64,000 nt of DNA from Amycolatopsis endophytica (lineage in GTDB: Bacteria; Actinomycetota; Actinomycetes; Mycobacteriales; Pseudonocardiaceae), in the NCBI RefSeq assembly GCF_013410405.1, contig NZ_JACCFK010000001.1, positions 3,286,001 through 3,350,000 on the forward strand. Direction: 5' to 3'. Position 1 is the stretch's first letter. Each line of letters opens with the position of its first letter. The position numbers and the translations under genes were made by a program. Positions 1-9,396 of the stretch are shown piece after piece. A model generated the notes under the pieces. That model did no database searches. It had not been told where the DNA came from and saw only the letters and a list, made by a program, of their open reading frames with translations.

Positions 1-317
1 TCCGTCGCACGGGCGAGACCCAGCCGTCGCAGGTCGGCGGCCGCCAGGCTGGAGGCGTAGCCCTCGTTGCACACCACCACGACCGGCAGGTCCGGGTGCA
101 CCTGCGGCAGGCGGTGGTCGCTCGACGGGTCGAGGCGCCATTCCAGGTGGATCCGCTCGACCGGCACCGAGCCGGGGATCTCGCCCTCGGCGGTCCTGTT
201 CGCGATCGGCCGGATGTCCACGATCAGCGCGCCCTCGGCCTGCAACCGCCACGCGTCGGCGGGTTCCGCCCGCTCCAGGGAGGAACGGGCGGCCGCCAGC
301 ATCTCGTCGATCCCCAT
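1..317 (-). CDS. rhodanese-like sulfurtransferase, partial
   Basis: This gene runs off the left edge of the window. About 105 residues are visible from an ATG that overlaps the stop of the upstream cysteine dioxygenase by one base (TGATG), so the two are translationally coupled. The visible part has an acidic start, the VDIRP segment typical of the CDC25/rhodanese fold, and a VVVVCNEGYASS segment in which the Cys is the expected catalytic persulfide-forming residue. Rhodaneses move sulfane sulfur between thiol acceptors. Pairing with cysteine dioxygenase behind a Cys-rich leader peptide suggests a role in cysteine and sulfide homeostasis (inference). The C-terminus is not seen, so a second domain cannot be excluded. 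Confidence 0.85.
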   Translation of the reverse strand, partial: MGIDEMLAAARSSLERAEPADAWRLQAEGALIVDIRPIANRTAEGEIPGSVPVERIHLEWRLDPSSDHRLPQVHPDLPVVVVCNEGYASSLAAADLRRLGLARAT

Positions 318-853
318 CACCGCAGGATGCCAGGCAGTGGCGGGATCTCGGCGGGGACGTCGGCCAGACTGCTGTACTCGCGGGTCGGCACCAGCGGCGG
401 TGAGTAGGCGTGGATGCTCGCCGAACCCCCGGCCGCGGCGCCGGTCACCTGGTGGGCCCGCCCGGCACCGAATCCGATTCCGTCCCCGGTCGCGTGCCTG
501 CGCTGCCGGACCGGGCCGCCGGGGTAGCGGTACTCCTCGTCCAGTTCGCCCCGCAGCACGGTGAACGAACCGGCCGCGCCGCCGTGGTCGTGCGGCGCGG
601 TGTGCTGCCCGTCCAGCCAGGTCAGCACCCACAGCTCGATCCCGTCGGTGAGGGCGAGCCGGGCCCACCACCGCTGGTCGGTGTCGAAGTGCAGGAACTC
701 GCCGATGGAGTCGCCGAACTCCAGCGCGACCGTGCGGGTCAGGCCGGCGAGCTGGGTCGGGGTCCACAGCAGCCGCTCCGGGTGCAGCAGCTCACCGAGC
801 GCGGACTCGGCCAGGCGCGGGTGGATCTCGGACGAAGGCAGGACAGAGGTCAC
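317..853 (-). CDS. cysteine dioxygenase, cupin type
   Basis: Encodes a 178-aa single-domain cupin that oxidises L-cysteine to cysteine sulfinate with O2 and non-haem Fe(II). The sequence shows the iron-binding pattern of the family: His88 and His90 in HTAPHDHGG and a third His at 134, followed by His148 and Tyr150 matching the conserved His/Tyr pair that lines the cysteine dioxygenase active site. The length fits bacterial enzymes. The start is GTG, with GGAG about seven bases upstream. It is coupled to the rhodanese gene downstream and is preceded by a short Cys-containing reading frame that probably attenuates expression according to Cys-tRNA charging. The function is well supported; the exact thiol substrate (cysteine or a related thiol) is not proven by sequence. 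Confidence 0.9.
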   Translation of the reverse strand: MTSVLPSSEIHPRLAESALGELLHPERLLWTPTQLAGLTRTVALEFGDSIGEFLHFDTDQRWWARLALTDGIELWVLTWLDGQHTAPHDHGGAAGSFTVLRGELDEEYRYPGGPVRQRRHATGDGIGFGAGRAHQVTGAAAGGSASIHAYSPPLVPTREYSSLADVPAEIPPLPGILR

Positions 854-906
854 GAAAGTCTCCGGGAAAGGTCGCGTGGGCGGGGAAATGGGCGAGACGC
901 GGCAGG

Positions 907-1020
907 TCAGCGACCATGCCGCGTCGGGCTACACCCGCACGAGGCGACCAGCACCAGGTCCACGGCACGGTTGCGCCAGAAACGGCGGCGCGGGAACCGG
1001 GAGGTGCTCACGCAGCGCAT
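907..1020 (-). CDS. putative Cys-rich attenuator leader peptide
   Basis: A 37-codon reading frame lies 53 bases upstream of the cysteine dioxygenase gene and reads the same way. Its product is Arg-rich at the N-terminus and carries RAVDLVLVASCGCSP, with closely spaced Cys codons near the end plus an early Cys3. This closely resembles the short Cys-rich leader peptides of actinobacteria (for example the Ms5788A type) whose translation couples cysteine supply to expression of sulfur genes. The resemblance in motif, size, position and target gene is seen directly; the attenuation function is inferred. The ATG has no clear ribosome-binding site, which fits a nearly leaderless transcript. Confidence 0.7.
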   Translation of the reverse strand: MRCVSTSRFPRRRFWRNRAVDLVLVASCGCSPTRHGR

Positions 1021-1113
1021 GCTGTCACGAACTTCGGCTACCCGGGGTGACGTCCCACGAGGTGGTACGGGGGCGGCGCGACTCCGGCCGCGCTCGGCGG
1101 ACACAATGGGGCC

Positions 1114-1917
1114 GTGAGCGAGCCGAACGACCTTGACGATCTCGTGGTGCGGATGGCCGGGGTGGGGGTCCGCCGCGGCACGAACGACCTGCTGGCCGGC
1201 CTCGACTGGTCCGTGGAGCTGGACGAACGCTGGGTGGTGCTCGGCCCCAACGGCGCGGGCAAGACCACGCTGCTCCGGCTGGCCGCCGCCGAGCTGCACC
1301 CCACCACCGGGTCGCTGCACCTGCTCGGCGAGCAGATCGGCAAGACCAACATCTTCGACCTGCGCCCCCGCATCGGGTTCACCTCCGCCGCGATCGCCTC
1401 GCGCGTCCCCGGCGACGAGAAGGTCAGCGACGTCGTGGTCAGCGCCGGGTACGCGGTGATCGGCCGCTGGCGCGAGCAGTACGACTCGCTCGATACCGGC
1501 CGCGCCGGGGAACTCCTGGCCGCGATGGGCATCGGGCACCTGGCCGACCGCCTCTACGGCACGCTGTCCGAAGGTGAGCGCAAGCGCACGCTGATCGCCC
1601 GCGCCCTGATGACCGACCCCGAGCTGCTGCTGCTCGACGAGCCCGCCGCCGGTCTCGACCTCGGCGGCCGCGAGGACCTGGTGGCCCGGCTGTCCGCGCT
1701 GGCGCTGGACCCGGACGCCCCGGCCATGGTCCTCGTCACACACCACGTCGAGGAGATCCCGCCCGGCTTCACCCACGCGCTGCTGCTGCGCGACGGGCGC
1801 GCCGTGGTCGCGGGCCTGGTCGAGGACGTCCTGACCGCGGAGAACCTGTCCAAGACGTTCGACCAGGACCTGCTCCTCGAACGCTCGGGTGACCGCTACT
1901 TCGCGCGTCGCCGGTAA
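1114..1917 (+). CDS. ABC transporter ATP-binding protein
   Basis: A 267-aa stand-alone nucleotide-binding subunit. Walker A GPNGAGKTT is at residues 44-52, the ABC signature LSEGE at 151-155, Walker B LLLLDEP at 171-177, and the H-loop His lies in LVTHHVEE. No permease or binding-protein gene is adjacent, so the transported substrate cannot be assigned. The layout resembles single ABC ATPases related to the ModF/iron-complex group (weak inference). The GTG start sits just downstream of an ACACAAT stretch that could be a -10 element for a leaderless transcript; no Shine-Dalgarno sequence is seen. Confidence 0.85.
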   Translation: MSEPNDLDDLVVRMAGVGVRRGTNDLLAGLDWSVELDERWVVLGPNGAGKTTLLRLAAAELHPTTGSLHLLGEQIGKTNIFDLRPRIGFTSAAIASRVPGDEKVSDVVVSAGYAVIGRWREQYDSLDTGRAGELLAAMGIGHLADRLYGTLSEGERKRTLIARALMTDPELLLLDEPAAGLDLGGREDLVARLSALALDPDAPAMVLVTHHVEEIPPGFTHALLLRDGRAVVAGLVEDVLTAENLSKTFDQDLLLERSGDRYFARRR

Positions 1918-1962
1918 GGTCGGCCCTACCAGCCGGTAGGCAAGATCAAGGAGGATGCCAGC

Positions 1963-2742
1963 GTGGGCGAGTTCGTACGGCTCGAGGTGGACGGCGGGAT
2001 CGGCACGATCCGGCTGGAGCGGCCCCCGGTCAACGCGATCAACGGCCAGGTCACGGCCGAGCTGGCGGTGGCCGCGCAGGAGGCCACCGAGCGGGCCGAG
2101 GTGCGCGCCGTGATCCTCTACGGCGGTGAGAAGACCTTCTGCGGTGGCGCCGACGTCAAGGAGATGGTCACCCGCTCCTACGTCGACATGCGGTCCTTCG
2201 GCGCGAAGCTGCAGGCCACGGTCGCCGCGGTCGCCGCGATCCCGAAGCCGGTCGTCGCCGCGATCACCGGGTACGCGCTGGGCGGCGGGCTGGAACTGGC
2301 GATGGGCGCGGACTACCGCATCGCCGGGGACAACGTGAAGGTCGGCCAGCCGGAGATCCTGCTCGGCATCATCCCCGGCGCGGGCGGCACGCAGCGGCTC
2401 GCGCGCCTGATCGGCCCGAGCAAGGCCAAGGACCTGGTGTTCACCGGCCGGTTCGCCAAGGCCGATGAGGCGCTGTCGCTGGGCCTGGTCGACCAGCTGG
2501 TCGCCCCGGACGACGTCTACTCGGCCGCGCGGAAGTGGGCGGGGCAGTTCGCCAACGGTCCCGCCGTCGCGCTCGCGCAGGCCAAGGCCGCGATCGACGG
2601 CGGACTCGACATGGACCTGGCCAGCGGTCTCAAGCTGGAGACCCAGCTGTTCACGGCCCTGTGGGCGACCGAGGACCAGACCGCCGGCATGACCTCTTTC
2701 GTGGAGAACGGCCCCGGCAAGGCCACCTTCGAAGGGAAGTGA
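1963..2742 (+). CDS. enoyl-CoA hydratase/isomerase family protein
   Basis: A 259-aa crotonase-fold protein of normal family length. It keeps both catalytic glutamates of true hydratases, one in GGGLELAMGAD and one in QPEILLGIIPGAGGTQRL, and the oxyanion-hole region FCGGADVKEM. It should hydrate 2-enoyl-CoA in fatty acid or branched acid beta-oxidation; the chain-length preference is unknown. The GTG start has a strong AAGGAGG site about seven bases upstream. The next gene, a methyltransferase, starts one base after the stop, so the two form an operon. Confidence 0.9.
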   Translation: MGEFVRLEVDGGIGTIRLERPPVNAINGQVTAELAVAAQEATERAEVRAVILYGGEKTFCGGADVKEMVTRSYVDMRSFGAKLQATVAAVAAIPKPVVAAITGYALGGGLELAMGADYRIAGDNVKVGQPEILLGIIPGAGGTQRLARLIGPSKAKDLVFTGRFAKADEALSLGLVDQLVAPDDVYSAARKWAGQFANGPAVALAQAKAAIDGGLDMDLASGLKLETQLFTALWATEDQTAGMTSFVENGPGKATFEGK

Positions 2743-2743
2743 C

Positions 2744-3694
2744 GTGACCGACCCCGCTCCGCACCCGCACGCGACCGAGGAAGAGGTCCAGGCGGCGTAC
2801 TCGGACCCGAAGCTGGCCAACATCCTCTACCACGACTGGGAGGCAGGCACCTACGACGAGAAGTGGTCGATCTCCTACGACGAGCGCTGCATCTCCTACG
2901 CCACCGACGTGTTCAACGCGGTCGCGGGTGAGGACGGCCAGCCCTACCCGACCGCGATGGAACTGGGCAGCGGCACCGGCTTCTTCCTGCTCAACCTGAT
3001 GCAGGGCGGGGTCATCAAGAAGGGTTCGGTCACCGACCTCTCGCCGGGCATGGTGCAGGTCGCGCTGCGCAACGCGGAGAACCTGGGCCTGGACGTGGAC
3101 GGCCGCGTCGCCGACGCCGAGCGCATCCCGTACCCGGACGACAGCTTCGACCTGGTGGTCGGGCACGCGGTGCTGCACCACATCCCGGACGTGCCGGGTG
3201 CGCTGCGCGAGGTGCTGCGGGTGCTCAAGCCGGGCGGCCGGTTCGTCTTCGCCGGTGAGCCCACCAGGATCGGCAACTTCTACGCCCGCAAGCTGGGCCA
3301 GCTGACCTGGTGGCTGACCACGAACGTCACGAAGGTCCCGGCGCTGAACGGCTGGCGGCGTCCGCAGGAGGAGCTGGACGAGTCCTCCCGCGCGGCGGCG
3401 CTGGAGGCCGTGGTCGACATCCACACGTTCGACCCGTCCGAGCTGGAGCGCATGGCGCTGGGCGCCGGTGCGGTCGACGTCCGCGCGGTCACCGAGGAGT
3501 TCTCGGCGGCGCTGGCGGGCTGGCCGATCCGCACGTTCGAAGCGGCCGTCCCGCAGGAGAAGCTGACCGTGCGGTGGCGGATGTTCGCCTACCACCTGTG
3601 GCTGCGGCTGTCCGCGCTGGACAAGAAGGTGCTGGCCAAGGTGCTTCCCCGCGAGCTCTTCTACAACGTCATGATCACCGGCACCAAGCCGTAG
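2744..3694 (+). CDS. class I SAM-dependent methyltransferase
   Basis: A 316-aa methyltransferase with motif I ELGSGTGF at residues 73-80 and a motif IV/post-IV region VVGHAVLHHIPDV near 138-150, followed by LKPGG, the usual small-molecule methyltransferase pattern. It is longer than a bare domain, with about 130 C-terminal residues possibly forming a substrate cap. The GTG start falls one base after the enoyl-CoA hydratase stop, so the two are cotranscribed. The substrate is unknown; the neighbour hints at an acyl or lipid substrate, but that is only context. Confidence 0.85.
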   Translation: MTDPAPHPHATEEEVQAAYSDPKLANILYHDWEAGTYDEKWSISYDERCISYATDVFNAVAGEDGQPYPTAMELGSGTGFFLLNLMQGGVIKKGSVTDLSPGMVQVALRNAENLGLDVDGRVADAERIPYPDDSFDLVVGHAVLHHIPDVPGALREVLRVLKPGGRFVFAGEPTRIGNFYARKLGQLTWWLTTNVTKVPALNGWRRPQEELDESSRAAALEAVVDIHTFDPSELERMALGAGAVDVRAVTEEFSAALAGWPIRTFEAAVPQEKLTVRWRMFAYHLWLRLSALDKKVLAKVLPRELFYNVMITGTKP

Positions 3695-3732
3695 GAATTT
3701 CCGGTACAGCTCCGCTTTCGAAAAGAACCGGA

Positions 3733-4878
3733 ATGCCCTACACGTTCACCCTCGACGACGTCGCCTTCCTCCGCTCGGAGGAAGGCGCGCGTGCGCTGGA
3801 CCAGGTTGCCGAGCTGCCGCTGACCGACCGGATCGCGGACGTGGCGGCCGTGCGCAAGCTGGTGGGCGAGAAGTTCGCGGCCGTGCTGGAGACGGTGCTG
3901 CTGCGGCGCAAGGGCAAGCTCGACCCCACGTGGCTCTACACCGGCGACGCGCTCCAGCAGGCCAGCGTGCCGCCCGTCGCCCGGCACCGCGCGGCGCGGC
4001 TGGCCGGGCGGGACGTGCACGACGTGACCTGCTCGATCGGCGCGGACCTGGCCGAGCTGGCCCGGGTCGCCCGCCGTTGTCTCGGCTCGGACCTCGACCC
4101 GGTGCGGCTGGCGATGGCCCGGCACAACTGCCCGTCAATACCGCTGGTCCAGGCCGACGCGCTCGCGCCGGTCACCTCCGGCGCCGTCGTCGTGGCCGAC
4201 CCGGCCCGCCGTGACTCGGCGGGCCGCCGCACCTGGCGGCCGGCCGACTTCGGCCCGCCGCTGGACGAGCTCGCCGAGGTCTGCACCGGGCGCGACCTGG
4301 CGGTGAAGTGCGCCCCCGGCCTCGACCCGGCCGCGGTTCCGTGGGCGGCGGAGATCGAGCTGGTCTCGCTCGACGGGCAGGTCCGGGAGGCGTGCCTGTG
4401 GAGCGCGGGACTGGCCACCGCTTCGCGGCGGGCGAGCGTGCTGCGGTCGGACGGTACACAGTGGACGCTCACCGACCGGGACCCGTCGGACGCCGGGGCC
4501 GCCGCGCCGGGTGAGTGGATCGTCGATCCGGACGGGGCGGTCGTGCGGGCGGGCCTGGTCAAGCACTACGCCGCCCGGCACGGGCTGTGGCAGCTCGACG
4601 AGCGCATCGCCTACCTCACCGGCGACGAGCCGCCGCCGGGCGTGCGCGCGTTCCGGGTCATCGAGCACGGTCACTACCAGGAGAAATCCCTGCGGAGCCT
4701 GCTACGGGCGCGCGGCGTGGGACGGCTGGAGATCCTCGTGCGTGGCCTGGACGTCGACCCGGACGCGCTGCGCAAACGGCTCAAGCTCACCGGCGCGGAC
4801 GAGGCGAGCGTGGTGCTCACGCGCATCGGCCGGACTCCGCACTTCTTCCTCTGTCGCGCGGAGCGGGTTCCGGGGTAA
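3733..4878 (+). CDS. THUMP-like domain class I methyltransferase
   Basis: A 381-aa protein conserved in actinobacteria. A SAM-binding motif is visible as DVTCSIGADL near residues 97-106, and an ADPARR segment near 155-160 sits where RNA and DNA methyltransferases carry their acidic-Pro motif. The C-terminal third (LLRARGVGRLEILVRGLDVD onward) matches the THUMP-like region found in this family, which suggests an RNA substrate. The ATG at 3733 was chosen because translation from here begins with the conserved MPYTFTLDDVAFLRS start; the frame stays open further upstream only inside the preceding gene. It lies 38 bases after the previous methyltransferase. Confidence 0.8.
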   Translation: MPYTFTLDDVAFLRSEEGARALDQVAELPLTDRIADVAAVRKLVGEKFAAVLETVLLRRKGKLDPTWLYTGDALQQASVPPVARHRAARLAGRDVHDVTCSIGADLAELARVARRCLGSDLDPVRLAMARHNCPSIPLVQADALAPVTSGAVVVADPARRDSAGRRTWRPADFGPPLDELAEVCTGRDLAVKCAPGLDPAAVPWAAEIELVSLDGQVREACLWSAGLATASRRASVLRSDGTQWTLTDRDPSDAGAAAPGEWIVDPDGAVVRAGLVKHYAARHGLWQLDERIAYLTGDEPPPGVRAFRVIEHGHYQEKSLRSLLRARGVGRLEILVRGLDVDPDALRKRLKLTGADEASVVLTRIGRTPHFFLCRAERVPG

Positions 4879-4913
4879 GTTCACTCGCCGTTCATCATTC
4901 ACGGGGAGAGATC

Positions 4914-5669
4914 ATGTTGCGTGAGAAAATGTCCGGTTTGGTCAAATTGGCCGCCGCGGCGGCGATCGGTGCGACGGTCGCCGGTGGCACCACGGCGCTC
5001 GCGACCTCCGGCGGCAGCCACGAACCGGACAACCTCGGCCAGGTCAAGCTGGACATCCAGGAGTACTACGGCGACCAGGTCGACGAGGACGGCAACCACC
5101 ACGAGTCCGACCACAGCCGCTGGGCCGCCGATGTCCGCAGGCAGGTCGAGGGCGCCCAGCGCTACCTGGCGATCCGCCTCCAGCAGGGCGTGCGCAACCC
5201 GGCGATCGTGCTCGACATCGACGACACCTCCGAGGTCACCTACGGCTGGGAGGCCGACAACGACTTCGGCTTCGACCCGGTGAAGCAGGAGCAGGCCATC
5301 AACGACGGCACGTTCCCGGCGATCAAGCCGACACTCGCGCTCGCGAACTGGGCCGCGCAGCACGGCGTCGACGTCTACTTCCTGACCGGGCGCGCGGAAC
5401 ACCAGGGCCCGGCGTCACTGAAGAACCTCGCCAACGAGGGCTACCCGGCACCGGCCGACGCGTTCTTCAAACCCGAAACCACCGCGCCGGACTACCTGTC
5501 CTGCGGTCTGACCTGCACCACCGTGCAGTACAAATCCGGCACGCGCGCCCACATCGAGGCTGAAGGCGCCACCGTGGTGCTCAACCTCGGCGACCAGTAC
5601 AGCGACCTCGAAGGCGGCCACGCCGAGCGCGCCGTCAAACTGCCGAACCCGATGTACTACCTGCCCTGA
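4914..5669 (+). CDS. exported HAD-family acid phosphatase
   Basis: A 251-aa protein with an N-terminal signal peptide (basic start, hydrophobic KLAAAAAIGATVAGG, Ala-rich cleavage region ending near residue 30). The mature part holds the HAD nucleophile motif DIDDT at 101-105, with Asp101 the likely phosphorylated residue and Asp103 the acid/base. Motif II is YFLTGR near 155-160, and a C-terminal LGDQYSDL supplies the metal-binding Asp. This is the class III (acid phosphatase/vegetative storage protein-like) group. GGGGAGAG precedes the ATG. It ends one base before the convergent kinase gene. The natural substrate is unknown. Confidence 0.87.
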   Translation: MLREKMSGLVKLAAAAAIGATVAGGTTALATSGGSHEPDNLGQVKLDIQEYYGDQVDEDGNHHESDHSRWAADVRRQVEGAQRYLAIRLQQGVRNPAIVLDIDDTSEVTYGWEADNDFGFDPVKQEQAINDGTFPAIKPTLALANWAAQHGVDVYFLTGRAEHQGPASLKNLANEGYPAPADAFFKPETTAPDYLSCGLTCTTVQYKSGTRAHIEAEGATVVLNLGDQYSDLEGGHAERAVKLPNPMYYLP

Positions 5670-7088
<1,419 letters not shown>

Positions 7089-7097
7089 CCGGCAAGG

Positions 7098-8015
7098 CTA
7101 CGGTGTCGACCTTGACGGGTGCGCGCCAAACACCTCGAAACCGTCGAGCATGCGTTGCAGGCCGAACTCGAACTGGGCGTCGAGGTCGGTCTGGAAGTCG
7201 TGCGCCAGCAGCCTCGCCAGCGCGGGGAAGCGGTGCAGCTCCAGCATTTCCGCCAGATGCGGCCCCTGTTCGGCCATCCATTCGCCGGGTGTCTGGCCGG
7301 TGTCCCGCAGCGCCTCGTACTCGGCTTCGAAAGTGACAGCGGCACCACGGACGTAGCCGAAAAGGGTCAAGTACGCGTTGAGCCGTGTCGACGGCGGCAG
7401 GCCGAGCAGTTCGAGCGCGGCCAGGGACCAGTCCGTGTGGGCGATCCCGCGCGGGAGCGCCTGGGGCCGCGTGAGGGAAATGGTTCTGGCCAGCCACGGG
7501 TGACGGCGGTAGGCGGCCCACTGCAGGCGGGAGGACAGTTCGAGTCGTGCTCGCCAGTCCGCGGGCGGTTCGGTGGGGAGGGTGTCTTCGGCGAGGACGG
7601 CGTCGGCCATCAGCAGGACCAGCTCGTCCTTGCCAGGGACGTGCCGGTAGAGGGACATGGTGGCGGCGTTGAGTTCCGTCGCGAGGCGGCGCATCGAGAC
7701 CGCGGCCAAGCCTTCGGTGTCGGCGATCTCGATGGCCTTGGCGATGATGCGGTCGCGGCTGAGGTCCTGCTCCCTCGGCCGGGGCGGCGCGGGGGTTCTG
7801 GCGGAGGCGACGACGGTGCCGACACCGGGAACGGCCGTGACGAGGCCCTGCTGCCGCAGCGCGGTGAGGGCCTTGGTCGCGGTCGCCATCGCGACGCCCC
7901 AGTCCTGCGTGAGCTGCCGCGTGGAGGGCACGCGATCACCGGCGCGGAGTTCCCCGCTGTCGATGCGGCGCCGGATGTCGGCGACGATCCTGACGTAGGG
8001 CGGCGGCTCGACCAT
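7098..8015 (-). CDS. GntR-TetR hybrid transcriptional regulator
   Basis: A 305-aa regulator with two DNA-binding modules. Residues 1-75 form a GntR-type winged helix (PPYVRIVADIRRRIDSGELR, then VPSTRQLTQDWGV). From about residue 85 there is a TetR-type helix-turn-helix (IADTEGLAAVSMRRLATELN) followed by a TetR C-terminal ligand domain. Such fusions occur in actinomycetes next to monooxygenases and exporters. It is divergent to the FAD monooxygenase at 8115, and the 99-base gap carries inverted CTAGTGC sequences that are good operator candidates. The ATG at 8015 was chosen because longer forms would run into that gap. Confidence 0.88.
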   Translation of the reverse strand: MVEPPPYVRIVADIRRRIDSGELRAGDRVPSTRQLTQDWGVAMATATKALTALRQQGLVTAVPGVGTVVASARTPAPPRPREQDLSRDRIIAKAIEIADTEGLAAVSMRRLATELNAATMSLYRHVPGKDELVLLMADAVLAEDTLPTEPPADWRARLELSSRLQWAAYRRHPWLARTISLTRPQALPRGIAHTDWSLAALELLGLPPSTRLNAYLTLFGYVRGAAVTFEAEYEALRDTGQTPGEWMAEQGPHLAEMLELHRFPALARLLAHDFQTDLDAQFEFGLQRMLDGFEVFGAHPSRSTP

Positions 8016-8026
8016 GACATTCTCCG

Positions 8027-8077
8027 TACTAGTGCGCACTTCGTTATTTACGCAGTCTAACACCAGTGCACTAGGTA
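8027..8077. promoter_or_regulatory. divergent operator candidate with CTAGTGC inverted repeats
   Basis: The gap between the GntR-TetR regulator and the FAD monooxygenase holds CTAGTGC at 8029-8035 and its exact complement GCACTAG at 8068-8074. Each is part of a small palindrome, AGTGCGCACT at 8031-8040 and AGTGCACT at 8065-8072. The placement is right for autoregulation and control of the monooxygenase. Binding by the regulator is an inference. Confidence 0.5.
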
Positions 8078-8114
8078 ACTTTACGACGTACGAGACCGTA
8101 TGTACGGTGTACGC

Positions 8115-9327
8115 ATGAACATCTTGATCTCGGGTGCCGGTATCGCCGGGCCCGCGCTCGCCTACTGGCTTCGCGAGTACGGCTTCGCCGTGACAGTCGT
8201 CGAACGGGCGCCGGCGCTGCGCCTCGGCGGGCAGGCGGTCGACCTGCGCGGAACCGCCCGTGAAGTGGTCTCGCGGATGGGCCTGCTGGACGAGATCCGC
8301 GCCCGGCACACCGGCGTCGTCGGCGTGGCGGCGGTCGACGAGCGGAACCGGCGGCTGTACGAATGGGGCGCGCAGCTGTCCGGGGATTCCGGTGGGATCA
8401 TCGCCGACATCGAGATCCTGCGCGGCGACCTCGGGCAGCTGTTCCACGACGCGAGCCGCGACGGTGTGGAGTACCTGTTCGGCGACGCGATCGCGGCCCT
8501 CGACTCGCGCGACGACGGTGTCGACGTGCGGTTCGACAGCGGCGGACGCAGGACGTTCGACCTGGTCGTCGGCGCCGACGGGGTGCATTCGCGGGTTCGG
8601 CGGCTGGTGTTCGGGCCGGAGCGGGAGTGGGTCGCGGACCGGGGCTTCTTCAAGTGCGTGTTCGAGGCGCCGGTCGGCACCGGGTCCGACGGCCTGCAGA
8701 CGATGTATTCGATGCCGGGCGGCAGGCGGGCGAGCGTGTACCCGGTGCGGGGGCGCGGCGCGCGGAATGCTGTGGTTCCTGGGGGATGCCGGGGAATGGG
8801 ATCGCCGGGACGTGGCGGGTCAGAAGGACCTGGTGGCGCGGACTTTCGCGGGCGAGGGCTGGTTCGTGCCGCGGCTGATCGAGGCGATGCGCGACGCACC
8901 GGACTTTTACCTCGACCGTGAGTCGAAGGTTTCCCTGCCGACCTGGTCGCGGGGACGGGCCGTGCTGCTGGGTGACGCCGCGTTCGCCGGCTCGTTCGGC
9001 ATGGGCACCAGCATGGCGGTCGTCGGGGCGTACGTGCTCGCCGCCGAACTCGCGACTGCGCAGGGTGATCACCGGCGGGCGCTGGAGGCATACGAACGTC
9101 GGCTGCGGCACTACGTGCAGGTGAACCAGAAACCCATGCCCGGTGGCACGAAGTCGTTCCTGCCGAAGTCGAGAACCGCCATCCGGCTGGGGAACGCGGG
9201 CATGAAGGTGATGCTCGCCGGGCCGTGGCGCAAGGCGCTGACGGGCGGGCTCGAAGACAAATCCGCCCTTGTCGCACTGGAAAATCCGGCCGTGCGGCCC
9301 CTGCGGGTGGACGGCGGGCACGGATGA
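8115..9327 (+). pseudogene. FAD-dependent monooxygenase, frameshifted
   Basis: Two reading frames together give one complete monooxygenase of about 400 aa. The first, from ATG 8115, contains the dinucleotide-binding motif ILISGAGIAGPALAYWL and the mid-protein VVGADGVHSRVR motif. The second, open to 9327, contains RAVLLGDAAFAGSFGMGTSM, the C-terminal FAD motif (GD box). The join needs one base skipped near 8749-8766, next to a run of five G. Both halves keep clean codon bias, so this is either a recent inactivating indel or an assembly error. The family hydroxylates aromatic or polyketide compounds and includes tetracycline- and rifamycin-modifying enzymes. A divergent GntR-TetR regulator fits an inducible detoxification pair. 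Confidence 0.8.
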
Positions 9328-9396
9328 GAGGATGCTGGGCAGTGGCGGGCTTTCAGTAGCTTTGTCCATTCAGGACAGTCTCTTCGGGAGGTGCGG

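Noticed and set aside
907..2823. 638-aa minus-strand open frame opposite the ABC ATPase and crotonase genes
   Set aside because: It is a shadow of two clear plus-strand genes. Only its last 37 codons are kept, as the putative leader peptide.
3695..3732. TTCCGGT/ACCGGAA inverted repeat between two methyltransferase genes
   Set aside because: The 7-bp arms are about 20 bases apart with no T-tract; too weak to call a terminator or operator.
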